Both the position numbers and the translations under genes were made by a program. A stretch of DNA of 64,000 nucleotides, taken from contig NZ_FQWD01000001.1 in assembly GCF_900129565.1 (NCBI RefSeq), forward strand, positions 806,001 through 870,000, in the 5' to 3' direction. Every line of letters begins with the position of its first letter. The stretch's first letter is position 1. The notes under the pieces are model-generated. The model made no database searches. It had not been told where the DNA came from and saw nothing but the letters and a program-made list of their open reading frames with translations. Below are positions 28,025 to 38,908 of this stretch, one piece after another. Origin of the DNA: Marisediminitalea aggregata. Its GTDB lineage: Bacteria; Pseudomonadota; Gammaproteobacteria; Enterobacterales; Alteromonadaceae.

Positions 28025-28535
28025 CCTCTCGCGCGTTACCGAGGTTGTTAAAGCAGGGCTTTGTGCCCTGCTGTTATGCGTAATAAGTGCACAAGCTACG
28101 GCGCACCAGCAAAAAGCGGCCATCACGACAGTGCTGTTCAACCCGAGAACAGAAAACATTGAGGTGATGCACCGGTTTAACCTGCACGATGCTGAACACG
28201 CCGTTAAAATGCTGTTTAAGAAAACCGCTGACATACTGGACGACCAGTCTACTCAGGCGGAATTCGCCGCTTACGTGTCTGAGCGCTTCTCACTGTTGAA
28301 TGCCGCCGGCGACTCCTTAGGGCTCTCGCTGATTGGATTCGAAACAGAAGGCAAGTACTTTTGGGTGTATCAGGAAACCGACCAGCCACCGTCATTGGAA
28401 GGGCTCAAGGTTCGCCATGACGCACTGCGGGATATCTGGCCAAGTCAGGTAAACACGTTAAACGTTGAAGGGAAGGGCAATCTGAAAACCTTAACCTTTA
28501 CCGACAACGTCGCCCTACTGGAAGTGCACTTTTAA
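28014..28535 (+). CDS. DUF6702-like exported protein
   Basis: This 173-residue protein has a signal peptide (about residues 1-31, ending ATAHQQ) and a mature part containing FNPRTENIEVMHRFNLHDAEH, the pattern of DUF6702 proteins found next to M1 peptidases. The function is unknown. The start at 28014 lies inside the end of the peptidase gene, with AAGGAAGG just upstream, so the two are translationally coupled. This suggests the product works with, or in the same place as, the peptidase. Confidence 0.75.
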   Translation: MTTNLSRVTEVVKAGLCALLLCVISAQATAHQQKAAITTVLFNPRTENIEVMHRFNLHDAEHAVKMLFKKTADILDDQSTQAEFAAYVSERFSLLNAAGDSLGLSLIGFETEGKYFWVYQETDQPPSLEGLKVRHDALRDIWPSQVNTLNVEGKGNLKTLTFTDNVALLEVHF

Positions 28536-28709
28536 CTACGCATTTCATTGCTTATTGCTGCGCAGCGGGTGTTCACACCGGCTACGCAGCAGACTTTCCT
28601 AACACGAATTCACCGCATTCACGCACACTTTTACGATTCAGACCAAGGTCGCAATTGACCCCGTCCCCTTGATTACGTCATTATGCTGGTTAAAAAAGGG
28701 CACGAAATA

Positions 28710-28988
28710 ATGACTGATACCCAACAACCCGCCGACGCACCTGAAAACAAGAAAAAGAATGTATTGTGGGTGTACCTCTCTGGCGCTATGGCGCTAACCA
28801 TTGTGGTAATGATGTTCTTACCCAATTCTGGCATGGGCGGCTCTGTAATTGCCATTTACGGCCCCATGTTGTGGTGCGGGATATTTGCTGCCGCACTGGC
28901 CCGATATAACGAACGCAACGGCTGGATAGGCTTTGCAATCGGCAGCGGCATCGGTATGCTGATCCAAATGATCTCGCAATTCGTTTAG
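28710..28988 (+). CDS. Small membrane protein, two or three TM segments
   Basis: This 92-residue protein has a polar N-terminus (MTDTQQPADAPENKKK) and hydrophobic segments at about residues 17-35, 42-60 and 68-90. No family was recognised. ATG 28710 is preferred because the polar leader starts there; the frame extends nine codons upstream. It ends six bases before the AarF-like gene, so the two are probably co-transcribed and the protein may help place the kinase at the membrane. Confidence 0.65.
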   Translation: MTDTQQPADAPENKKKNVLWVYLSGAMALTIVVMMFLPNSGMGGSVIAIYGPMLWCGIFAAALARYNERNGWIGFAIGSGIGMLIQMISQFV

Positions 28989-28994
28989 AAGGAC

Positions 28995-30308
28995 ATGAAC
29001 GACACACCGAAGTCCCGGCCTATTCCCAGCTCCCGACTTTCGCGCATGACGCGAATTGGCTCGCTGGCGGGAAAAATTGCCGGTAGTGTGGTGTCGCAAG
29101 GTGCAGCAAAATTGTTGTCGGGCCAACGCCCGGCACTTTCAGACTTAGTCCTCACGCCTAAAAATATTCAACGCATTACCGACCAACTGGCGACCCTGCG
29201 CGGCGCCGCCATGAAGTTGGGTCAGCTCATTTCAATGGACGGCGGAGAGTTGCTGCCGCCGGAACTCAGTGCCATTCTGGCGCGACTGCGCGAAGACGCA
29301 GACCCGATGCCCAAAGCGCAGCTTCAGGCTGTGTTAGATAGCGCCCTGGGACAGGGCTGGCAAGACAAACTCCTCTACTTTTCCTACGCACCCATTGCAG
29401 CGGCGTCCATTGGTCAGGTTCACAAAGCCATCACTTTTGACGGCGAGACACTGGCAATGAAAGTGCAATACCCCGGCATAGGTGACAGCATTAACAGCGA
29501 TGTAGACAATGTGGCGAGTATTATAAAGTTGTCTGGGTTGCTGCCCGGCTCACTGGATATTAAGCCTTTATTAGGTCAGGCCAAAGCGCAGTTGCACGAT
29601 GAGGCCAACTACCTGCGTGAAGCCGACATGCTGAAACGCTACCGCAGTGCATTGGGCGAACATCCGGACTTTGTTGTCCCCGAGGTTTTCGATGAATTCA
29701 CCACCGCAACAACGCTGGCGATGACCCACATTAAAAGCGAACCTATTACTGAGCTTGCGCAGGCACCACAGGCCGTTCGCAATAAGCTTATGACAGCACT
29801 GTTCAGTTTGTTTTTTGAGGAGGTCTTCTCGTTTCGCCTGATTCAAAGCGACCCGAACATGGCAAATTACCGCTATATCGCAGAAGACGAAACGGTGGCC
29901 TTGCTGGACTTTGGTGCTTGTCGTGAAATTCCGGACGCGATATCAAAAGGCTACCAGGCATTGCTGCAGGCCATGGCAAATGACGACATGGCAGGCGTTG
30001 CACAAGCGGCTTTAGATATCGGCTTAATGCAGTCCAACCACAGCGAATCGCAACAAGCCACGGTTGTTGCGTTAGGAAAACTGGCCTGTGAGTCTCTGTA
30101 CCACGATGGCCCCTATGACTTTGGCAACACCGATTTGCTCACCCGGGTTCAGGCGATGGGTATGCAGCTCAGTTTCGACGAAGATTTCTGGCATATCCCC
30201 CCCGTCGACGCCATTTTCATTCATAGAAAACTAGGCGGCCTGTATTTGTTGGCTAAGCAGCTCGACACACAAGTGGACTTGCGCCAGGCCGCTCAAAAAT
30301 GGCTGTGA
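28995..30308 (+). CDS. ABC1/AarF (ADCK/UbiB) family atypical kinase
   Basis: This 437-residue protein carries the hallmarks of the ADCK/UbiB family: the KxGQ motif (MKLGQLIS), the Ala-rich nucleotide loop (AAASIGQVH, replacing the glycine-rich loop), the conserved Lys (LAMKVQYPG), Glu (HDEANYLREA), and the catalytic/metal region SDPNMANY...LLDFGACRE. It lacks the C-terminal membrane helices of UbiB, so it is the shorter ABC1 type. In UbiB the kinase-like domain is an ATPase supporting ubiquinone synthesis or lipid handling; the role of these shorter relatives is unsettled. AAGGA precedes the ATG. Confidence 0.88.
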   Translation: MNDTPKSRPIPSSRLSRMTRIGSLAGKIAGSVVSQGAAKLLSGQRPALSDLVLTPKNIQRITDQLATLRGAAMKLGQLISMDGGELLPPELSAILARLREDADPMPKAQLQAVLDSALGQGWQDKLLYFSYAPIAAASIGQVHKAITFDGETLAMKVQYPGIGDSINSDVDNVASIIKLSGLLPGSLDIKPLLGQAKAQLHDEANYLREADMLKRYRSALGEHPDFVVPEVFDEFTTATTLAMTHIKSEPITELAQAPQAVRNKLMTALFSLFFEEVFSFRLIQSDPNMANYRYIAEDETVALLDFGACREIPDAISKGYQALLQAMANDDMAGVAQAALDIGLMQSNHSESQQATVVALGKLACESLYHDGPYDFGNTDLLTRVQAMGMQLSFDEDFWHIPPVDAIFIHRKLGGLYLLAKQLDTQVDLRQAAQKWL

Positions 30309-30314
30309 CGCGCA

Positions 30315-30623
30315 CTAATAAGGCATATCCATACTAAACGGTAGCGCCATAGCGTGTTCGGCTTTTGGCGGATTGCCTATCATTTCGTCGTAAGGCGTTT
30401 CATGTTTCATGTAAGACTTTGCTACCGTGCAATGTGCAAAAAACTCTCTGATATGACCCGCGCTGTAAAACCGCATGGGTTTGTCGGAATCGTCGTAAAC
30501 CAACCCGGTTTTATTGCCACTGGTTAACTGGACCAAATACACATTCATTTCGAACGACTGGACTTCCAGTACATCGATGTCCCATTCGTTAGTCTCAAGA
30601 TCTTTTCGCCAAAACTTATACAT
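30315..30623 (-). CDS. Hypothetical protein, possibly DUF6482-like
   Basis: This 102-residue soluble protein has a region VLEVQSFEMNVYLVQLTSGNKTGLVYDDSDKPMRFYS that resembles the small DUF6482 group (a strand pair followed by a D-x-x-KPxRF turn); I am not sure of the family. The function is unknown. It is a single gene whose stop lies six bases from the stop of the AarF-like gene, with no terminator hairpin between. Confidence 0.6.
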   Translation of the reverse strand: MYKFWRKDLETNEWDIDVLEVQSFEMNVYLVQLTSGNKTGLVYDDSDKPMRFYSAGHIREFFAHCTVAKSYMKHETPYDEMIGNPPKAEHAMALPFSMDMPY

Positions 30624-30865
30624 TGTTGGTACTCCCCGCTAGTTACCAGACTGAATACGACAACGCACTACAAATGGATGAAATACAAAATGGTCTGAAA
30701 AATCGTACCTGTTAACGGTTTACTCTTGAGACTGGGCCTGCTATTGAATAAAACAGTAATTGTTGAGATTTGAAAAAAGAATAAAAAAACGACATTGAAT
30801 TTCAGCGGATTGCCAATAACTCTGGTAGTATGATTTTAGCAGCCATCAAATCAAGGTAGATATCT

Positions 30866-31711
30866 ATGAGCGAGAATTCCGAGCAAAAGTCTTGGTTACC
30901 CTACGTCATCATTGGCGTGGTTGTGATTGTGTTACTGGCGGTATTATTGTGGCCTTCCAGCGAGCCAGCACCAGAGCCAGCCAAACCCATTGAGCCACCG
31001 GCTATCGCTCAGCCAGAAACGATTGAGCCTGAACCGGCTGATGTATTTGAAGCGGCACCGCAACCTGAGCCGGTTGAAATCGATCCAAACCAGGAAGTCG
31101 AACCAATGCCAGAAGCTGCGCCAGAGCCAGAACCTCTGGACATCAGCGACACCGCAGTGAAAGCGGCTTTAGAAACCATTGCCAGCTCTCCCATGCTGAG
31201 CCGACTGATGGTAAACGACGGGTTGCTGCAACGCTTTGTTGTTACAACAACCAATCTGGCCGACGACGACATGGCACCGAATCACCGCCTGTTAACGCCG
31301 CCGGATCAGGAATTCCGGGTATACACCCAGGCCGATCGTGAGTGGATTGATGCAGCAAGCTACAAGCGTTACACCCCGTATGTAGACGTGCTCGAGTCCA
31401 TGAGTAACGACGACCTCATTGAGCTGTACACCACGTATCTGGATGAAATTCAGGTCAAGTATGCAGAAATTGGCGATCCGGACCAGTCTTTCACCGAAGT
31501 TATGATCACCGCTATCGATACGCTGTTAGATACGCCTGAAGTGAAAATGCCTGTGGAAGTATATACAGACTCAGTCATGTACAAGTATGCCGATGAGCGC
31601 CTGGAAAGCCTTTCTTCGCCACAAAAGCAGCTGCTTAGAACAGGCCCTGACAACATGCGCCGTATAAAAGCGAAACTACGTGAATTGCGTGAGGCACTTT
31701 CCTCGCTGTAA
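30866..31711 (+). CDS. DUF3014 family membrane-anchored protein
   Basis: This 281-residue protein has a short cytosolic N-terminus, one transmembrane helix (about residues 11-30), a Pro/Glu-rich linker of about 70 residues, and a C-terminal globular domain (about 95-281). It contains LLQRFVVTTTNLADD, YKRYTPYVDVLESM, TPEVKMPVEVY and SPQKQLLRTGPDNMRRIKAKLRELR, the characteristic DUF3014 segments. The domain would sit in the periplasm; the function is unknown. A clear terminator follows, so it is a single-gene unit. Confidence 0.88.
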   Translation: MSENSEQKSWLPYVIIGVVVIVLLAVLLWPSSEPAPEPAKPIEPPAIAQPETIEPEPADVFEAAPQPEPVEIDPNQEVEPMPEAAPEPEPLDISDTAVKAALETIASSPMLSRLMVNDGLLQRFVVTTTNLADDDMAPNHRLLTPPDQEFRVYTQADREWIDAASYKRYTPYVDVLESMSNDDLIELYTTYLDEIQVKYAEIGDPDQSFTEVMITAIDTLLDTPEVKMPVEVYTDSVMYKYADERLESLSSPQKQLLRTGPDNMRRIKAKLRELREALSSL

Positions 31712-31732
31712 ACACGGTTTACCCTAATAGCG

Positions 31733-31762
31733 AAAAGCAGGTTATCAGACCTGCTTTTTTTT
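31733..31762 (+). terminator. Terminator of DUF3014 gene
   Basis: A 10-bp stem AAAAGCAGGT/ACCTGCTTTT with a six-base loop runs into a stretch of eight T residues, 22 bases after the stop codon. Confidence 0.92.
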
Positions 31763-31859
31763 GCTTATTTTCCCGCCAAACACTGATCAAATATTGTACT
31801 AAAGTACAGACTTTGCCATAGTAGAACTCTGATCACCGCCAAAGTACAGGGAGCGTTAC

Positions 31860-33068
31860 GTGCGGTATACACAGGGATTCGTGTCCTTCCCGGATTATTT
31901 TCAACGCCGGACCAGAATACAGAACATACTTTTGTTATTGCTGGCTGCCTTCTGGTTTATAGCCTCACCGGCTTATGCCAGTAAGCCCGTGGTGTATTTT
32001 GCCGGTGTATCGTTTCTGGGCGATCACCGATTCATAGACACCAATTACCCGGTTGCCACAGCGCTAAATAAAGCGACCCCTGAACAGCCTCAAGCTGCGC
32101 TCGATAAAGCGTTCTTTGAGCTGTTATCAGCACAATCAGCGACACTGCCTTTATTGTTGTCGCGAAACCTGGCCAACTACAAATCCGGACCGGCGATTGC
32201 TATGACACTGGCAATTGAACGTGAGTCCATCAGTATCGAGACGTTCGAGGACTACCGGAAAGTCGTTGCCGAAATTAGCGCCCAGGTCCTGTTTTTCGAC
32301 TTTCAGGCCATGCGTCTCATTGCCAGCATACCCGTTGATATTGCCCGCAACGATGTGATCAATCTCAACGCCTCCCTCGATAAGGCAAGAACTGACAACC
32401 TCACGGCGTTATATCAGCCCACCAGTAATGCGGATAATAGCCTGCTGTCCGTTGCCTCCGGCCACATTAGACAGTTCGGTCTACCTAAAGAAGGCGTGCT
32501 GCGCTTTAAAGTACATGCTGTGAATATTGGCGAAAAAGCCAGCCCTCTGGTACCGGAGCGCGTCCAACACGATGCTCTAGCTCAGGTATTCGGCCAGTAC
32601 TTTACAGCCCAGTTAACGCACCTTGGTGGGCTGAATATGATCCCCTACACAAAAGGCTATGCCATTGGCAATAAAATGGCCGGTCGTATGGCCAACGGCG
32701 ACGTATACACACTCACGTTACCCGAGGCGGATTATGTATTTACGGTAGATATCAGCAATTTCAAACACATTGCACAGCCGAATAAGCACTTGTTTGCCAG
32801 CCGGGTGAAATTCACCGCGAAAGAAGCCACCCGCAGTGACGCTATGCTGGATGATTATTTTCATGCGGCCGTTGCTAAATTAGTCAGCGACAAGCAAACC
32901 TACATCGATGACTGGGCGGCGTATGAGGACGCATTGGAAACCGTTTTATCCGAACTTGCCCAACAACTTTCTGCGCCAGAGAAAAAATGGTTCGACAACC
33001 ACTCACAACTTAAGCGCCGCACCTACAATACTTTTCGGAAATGGAGTGAACACATAAATGGCCTTTAA
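31860..33068 (+). CDS. Unrecognised exported protein, first of a three-gene operon
   Basis: This 402-residue protein starts at GTG 31860 with GGGAG upstream. An N-terminal basic stretch followed by ILLLLLAAFWFIASPAYA looks like a signal peptide cut near residue 40. The mature part starts KPVVYFAGVSFLGDH and has no recognised domain; it is mixed alpha/beta with no further membrane segment, so it is probably periplasmic or on the outer membrane. The 3' end overlaps the next gene by 11 bases. Two further exported unknowns follow, so the three likely act together in the envelope. Confidence 0.7.
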   Translation: MRYTQGFVSFPDYFQRRTRIQNILLLLLAAFWFIASPAYASKPVVYFAGVSFLGDHRFIDTNYPVATALNKATPEQPQAALDKAFFELLSAQSATLPLLLSRNLANYKSGPAIAMTLAIERESISIETFEDYRKVVAEISAQVLFFDFQAMRLIASIPVDIARNDVINLNASLDKARTDNLTALYQPTSNADNSLLSVASGHIRQFGLPKEGVLRFKVHAVNIGEKASPLVPERVQHDALAQVFGQYFTAQLTHLGGLNMIPYTKGYAIGNKMAGRMANGDVYTLTLPEADYVFTVDISNFKHIAQPNKHLFASRVKFTAKEATRSDAMLDDYFHAAVAKLVSDKQTYIDDWAAYEDALETVLSELAQQLSAPEKKWFDNHSQLKRRTYNTFRKWSEHINGL

Positions 33069-34038
33069 ATCACTGCGCAAATCCTCTTTCATGCTGTTAC
33101 TTGCAGCGCTCTGTTGTGCACTTCCAACGCATGCCGTTGAAAGCAAAAGCACATTTACCTACACCTATTCCGGCAGGCTGGACAGCGAAGAAAAAGCAGA
33201 CGCCATTCTGCAGGCGAAGGTAAAAGCCATTGAAACCTGGATTGCAACCTCTCAGCCGTACCAGGAGCGTAACTTTTCCCTGGCGAAAGACGACATTACT
33301 GAAAACATAGATGAGTATCTGCTTAGCAGCGCGGTTGTTTCAAAAGACAACAACAAAGACATTAAGCAGTATCGGGTGGTTGTTCGGGTTGATATCAATG
33401 ACACCAAACTACTGAATTACCTGACGGCCGTTGGCAGAGCCAAAGACGGTAGCATGGACGATGAAGACCAGTATATTACGTTTGTTTTTGTAGCCAGGGA
33501 ACTCGCTTCACGAACAGAAGCGAAAGACACCGCGTCGGGTGATTTCAAGCGCGCGAAAACGCTCTGGCAAGCCACTACCACCAGCGAGATTGATATTGCC
33601 GTAGGCGAAGTCTTTGCCGATGCAAATTACTATGTGATCGAAGCCGCACTTCTGGAAGAAGATACCGCCGGACAATTGGACGTGAATAACTTTCTGATGG
33701 ACTACGAGCAAGGCGACGATCTGACGCCCGGAACCAAGCGCGACGCGATTCGCGGGTTAAAGAGCCTAGAAGATCCCGTTCAATATCTCGCAATTGGCAC
33801 CCTGGACGTGGACGAACATGTAACGGATGACGTAACGGGATTATACAAAGTCCCAGTGTCGGTTACCGCGAAAATTCTTTCTGTTAAACGCCGGGGCGCC
33901 ACAATGGCTTCGATTGGCCCCGTTCAGTATCTCGGCCTTGGTCCCACCCCAATAGTCGCCAAAAATAACGCTCTCAAACTCGCCGCGCAGGAAATGGCAG
34001 CCGGCTTAATTGGTCAACTTAGCTCTAAATCTATCTAG
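33058..34038 (+). CDS. Unrecognised exported protein with LPP20/FlgT-like N-terminal pattern
   Basis: This 326-residue protein has a signal peptide (about residues 1-26, ending PTHAVES). Residues 32-120 (a strand, then EEKADAILQAKVKAIETWI, then KQYRVVVRVDI) resemble in layout the small alpha/beta domains of LPP20 and FlgT-type envelope proteins; this is a pattern resemblance, not an assignment. The C-terminal half ends in an Ala/Leu-rich helix (NALKLAAQEMAAGLIGQL). It is translationally coupled to the gene upstream and lies 11 bases from the gene downstream. Confidence 0.65.
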   Translation: MAFKSLRKSSFMLLLAALCCALPTHAVESKSTFTYTYSGRLDSEEKADAILQAKVKAIETWIATSQPYQERNFSLAKDDITENIDEYLLSSAVVSKDNNKDIKQYRVVVRVDINDTKLLNYLTAVGRAKDGSMDDEDQYITFVFVARELASRTEAKDTASGDFKRAKTLWQATTTSEIDIAVGEVFADANYYVIEAALLEEDTAGQLDVNNFLMDYEQGDDLTPGTKRDAIRGLKSLEDPVQYLAIGTLDVDEHVTDDVTGLYKVPVSVTAKILSVKRRGATMASIGPVQYLGLGPTPIVAKNNALKLAAQEMAAGLIGQLSSKSI

Positions 34039-34049
34039 AAGGAAATAGT

Positions 34050-34865
34050 ATGTTTACGCACAAGTCCCGTTATTTAATTGCATCGTTGTTATTCGCCTCT
34101 GTATTTACAGCTTCATCGGCTCAAGCAGGTTTGTTTTCAAGTGACAAAAAACCTGCACCATGGGCAAAAGACAGCTTTCTTACCAACACGTCCTGCTCGG
34201 ACCTGGATCTCACGGTTATTCGCGATTTTATTGGCAGATACACACCCGAACGAGCCGCCAGTAAGCAGGTTAAGGCCGCGTCGGATCAGGTGATGACGTC
34301 CTACGTGCTGGCAGCGCTGGCGATTAACCAGGCTAATATCTGTCTGGCAGAATCACTGGATTTAAAATCAGCGAAGGAAAGCCTGCTGAAAGAGCGTGAA
34401 ATCCTAAAAAGCGGCACCAGCATGAGTAAGAAAGAAATTAAGAAGCACCGCCAGTATGCCGCCGGCGCCAGCGAAGAAATTCGTAAAAAGACATTGGCAT
34501 CACAGCAAATTGGGCCGGACCAACAAAAAGCGTTTATTCTGGGCGCATCAACCTACCTGTTTGGTACCTACAAGACATATCAAATCAAAGAAGACGGTGA
34601 AACCCTGATTGAGGTGGTAGAGAAAGACGCCAAGGGCGCGAAATCCAGCGGATTCAGCCTCGGCGGCGCGCTGGACATGGCCACTAAAGGCGGTGACTAC
34701 GTTGAAGCAACAAACACGCTGAACCTGGTATTAAAAGGCATGCCAAAACACTTACCGAAACTGGTGACGACCGCTCAGTTTTTTATTGAGTACGCCAACA
34801 GCCAGGATTTAGAATTGGACAAAGACGCAACGGAAGAATTTAACTCTGTGAGTGATTGGGGTTAA
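34050..34865 (+). CDS. Unrecognised exported protein, third gene of operon
   Basis: This 271-residue protein has a signal peptide (about residues 1-26, SSAQAGLF). The mature part is largely helical, with two Cys (SCSDL and NICLAE) that could form a disulfide, a Lys-rich stretch (KKEIKKHRQY) and a low-complexity SGFSLGGALDMATKGG segment. No family was recognised. GAAGGAAA precedes the ATG. It ends the operon, before a perfect hairpin shared with the convergent katG gene. Confidence 0.65.
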   Translation: MFTHKSRYLIASLLFASVFTASSAQAGLFSSDKKPAPWAKDSFLTNTSCSDLDLTVIRDFIGRYTPERAASKQVKAASDQVMTSYVLAALAINQANICLAESLDLKSAKESLLKEREILKSGTSMSKKEIKKHRQYAAGASEEIRKKTLASQQIGPDQQKAFILGASTYLFGTYKTYQIKEDGETLIEVVEKDAKGAKSSGFSLGGALDMATKGGDYVEATNTLNLVLKGMPKHLPKLVTTAQFFIEYANSQDLELDKDATEEFNSVSDWG

Positions 34866-34885
34866 GGTGTCAGACCGCTGAAGTA

Positions 34886-34911
34886 TGTAGTCCGCAACAC
34901 CGCGGACTACA
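34886..34911. terminator. Bidirectional hairpin between operon and katG
   Basis: A perfect 10-bp stem TGTAGTCCGC/GCGGACTACA around a six-base loop lies between two convergent stop codons. No T-run follows on either strand, so its strength as a terminator is uncertain. Confidence 0.5.
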
Positions 34912-34930
34912 AGTTCAACGCACAGTATCT

Positions 34931-37144
<2,214 letters not shown>

Positions 37145-37302
37145 TTAACGTTGCAGATATTGCTAATGAACACGGTGTAATAGTAGACGAGATAGACAAT
37201 CTCGCCATGTTTAACGTTCCCCAAATAACAAGCAAGACTTGAGTGCCCGGCTGTCTAATGGGTAGTCCGGGAAATAGATAAGACGCTAACAAGCGGCGCG
37301 GT

Positions 37303-38289
37303 TTACATCACCACAATATTTAAAAGTTCGACAGGATGCTGTTTTTGAATTCGCAGTTTTAACGCTTTTACCGCTTTGCCAATTGCCTGCTCCGCTCGTT
37401 TATAGTCTCGTCCTTTGGTTTGCAGGGTTGCATGGCCTATTTGCCCTTGTTTGGCTGAGTCGACCCTGATGGTAGTGACAATCTCTGCGTTGTAGGCATC
37501 GCGTTTATCCTGAAATTCACTGACCTCTGTAGATACCACGAGTACGTCAGTTTCAGGTGTCTTCGTTGATGCCAGATTAACGCCTTGCTCTGCTAACCAA
37601 TTTCGAACAAGGGCAGCGACTTGAGGTTGTGCCTGACTGGCATCCAGGTACACCTGATTGCCCGCCACGGCTTGCTGTATGGTTTGTAAATAGACGTTGT
37701 ATTGTTCGCTGTATGCGTTGGCATCGAAGCCTTGCTGAAAAAACTGCAGCTGAATAATGAGCTGTTTCACTGATGCAATGTTGCCGGTGGCGACTTTTGC
37801 CTGCAGAAACTGCACAAACACCGACTGTTGCATTAATGCGTTCATCTGGGTTTGCAGGGTGTCATGTTCTAAAGTCAGACGAGCGGCCAAATCCTGCGCC
37901 ATCTTGGTTTTATCGAGCACCAGTTCTACCCAATATACATTGCCAATTTGCTCAGTTTGATTCACATAAAAGTAGCGAAGGTCAGTTTCCCCAATCTCTA
38001 CTTCGGTGTCGACTGAAGTCCAACTGGTATACTGGTCGTTCACCGCGCGCTCTTTCGATTGATAGAGCTGCTGCACCCGGCTATTCACTTTTCCGGCGAG
38101 TTCGACCAACGCGGCTTTTTTTGCTAAATCCAATGTAGCCGACGACCCGACACTGTATAGATGCGTATCGGTATCGGGAGTGGGAGACTCAACCCAATCG
38201 GGTAATTTCGCCTGAGCAACGCCCACGAAACCAAACCAAAGCATGCTCAGGAGCATGGGTATATTTATTAATGTACGACGTGCAGACAT
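37303..38289 (-). CDS. LPP20-like exported protein
   Basis: This 328-residue protein has a signal peptide (about residues 1-27, VGVAQAKLP), then PDWVESPTPDTDTHLYSVG and LDLAKKAALVELAGKV, the hallmark of LPP20-type domains (a P-x-W start, a YSVG strand, and an Ala-rich helix). A second half (about 190-328) is unrecognised. No lipobox Cys is seen, so it is probably soluble in the periplasm. The start at 38289 has a full AGGAGG five bases upstream. A small membrane protein gene lies 50 bases upstream on the same strand. Confidence 0.75.
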   Translation of the reverse strand: MSARRTLINIPMLLSMLWFGFVGVAQAKLPDWVESPTPDTDTHLYSVGSSATLDLAKKAALVELAGKVNSRVQQLYQSKERAVNDQYTSWTSVDTEVEIGETDLRYFYVNQTEQIGNVYWVELVLDKTKMAQDLAARLTLEHDTLQTQMNALMQQSVFVQFLQAKVATGNIASVKQLIIQLQFFQQGFDANAYSEQYNVYLQTIQQAVAGNQVYLDASQAQPQVAALVRNWLAEQGVNLASTKTPETDVLVVSTEVSEFQDKRDAYNAEIVTTIRVDSAKQGQIGHATLQTKGRDYKRAEQAIGKAVKALKLRIQKQHPVELLNIVVM

Positions 38290-38339
38290 ATTTGCCTCCT
38301 TGCAATTCAATCCTTAAACGCAACCAGTAATGACTTAGG

Positions 38340-38663
38340 TTATATCTCTTCGGTGGCATCTGTTCTAGTGACAGGTAGCATTTCCAACTGGCAACGGATC
38401 CCGCCGGTTTTCTTCGCGATCAGGTTGTAAATAAGCGCGCCCAGGAAACCGAAAATATAGGTAAATACAAAATACATTACCGGCATAACAAAGGTCATGA
38501 CCCCAAACATGGCAGCCGGCATTGAACCGTCTGGCATATTTGGCGTCATGGCATTCATAAACAACGTCATGGGCAGTATGAACAGCAACGCTATAATGGC
38601 AAAGACCAGCGCAGTGTGGAGCGCAAAAGAGTGTGGTGATAAGCGCTTAACAGACGTTTCCAT
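38340..38663 (-). CDS. Small membrane protein (107 aa)
   Basis: This 107-residue protein has hydrophobic segments at about residues 15-38, 50-72 and perhaps 70-85, then a basic stretch (KKTGG) and a polar tail. The gene is followed by the LPP20-like gene with no terminator between, so they may form an operon. No family was recognised beyond a general likeness to short inner-membrane proteins that are Met-rich in the middle (MNAMTPNMPDGSMPAAMFG). Confidence 0.6.
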   Translation of the reverse strand: METSVKRLSPHSFALHTALVFAIIALLFILPMTLFMNAMTPNMPDGSMPAAMFGVMTFVMPVMYFVFTYIFGFLGALIYNLIAKKTGGIRCQLEMLPVTRTDATEEI

Positions 38664-38908
38664 GATTACTACTTCCTTATTCTCATTGAGTCATTCCAGT
38701 ATTGCTGAATTCAATAAGAAAGACCATGCTATGTTGTACTTTTTATAACCAATTTCACCTTAGAAAGCCTTAATTCCGCCGAAAACTAGCCCGGCTGTTT
38801 TGCCTATCTGCAGAAGTTCACATAGAGTTATTTCTAATCCCTGCCTGATGGTCATTGCAATACATCGGTAAAGGCAGACGTATCCACCTACAACAAACGA
38901 GAACAATA

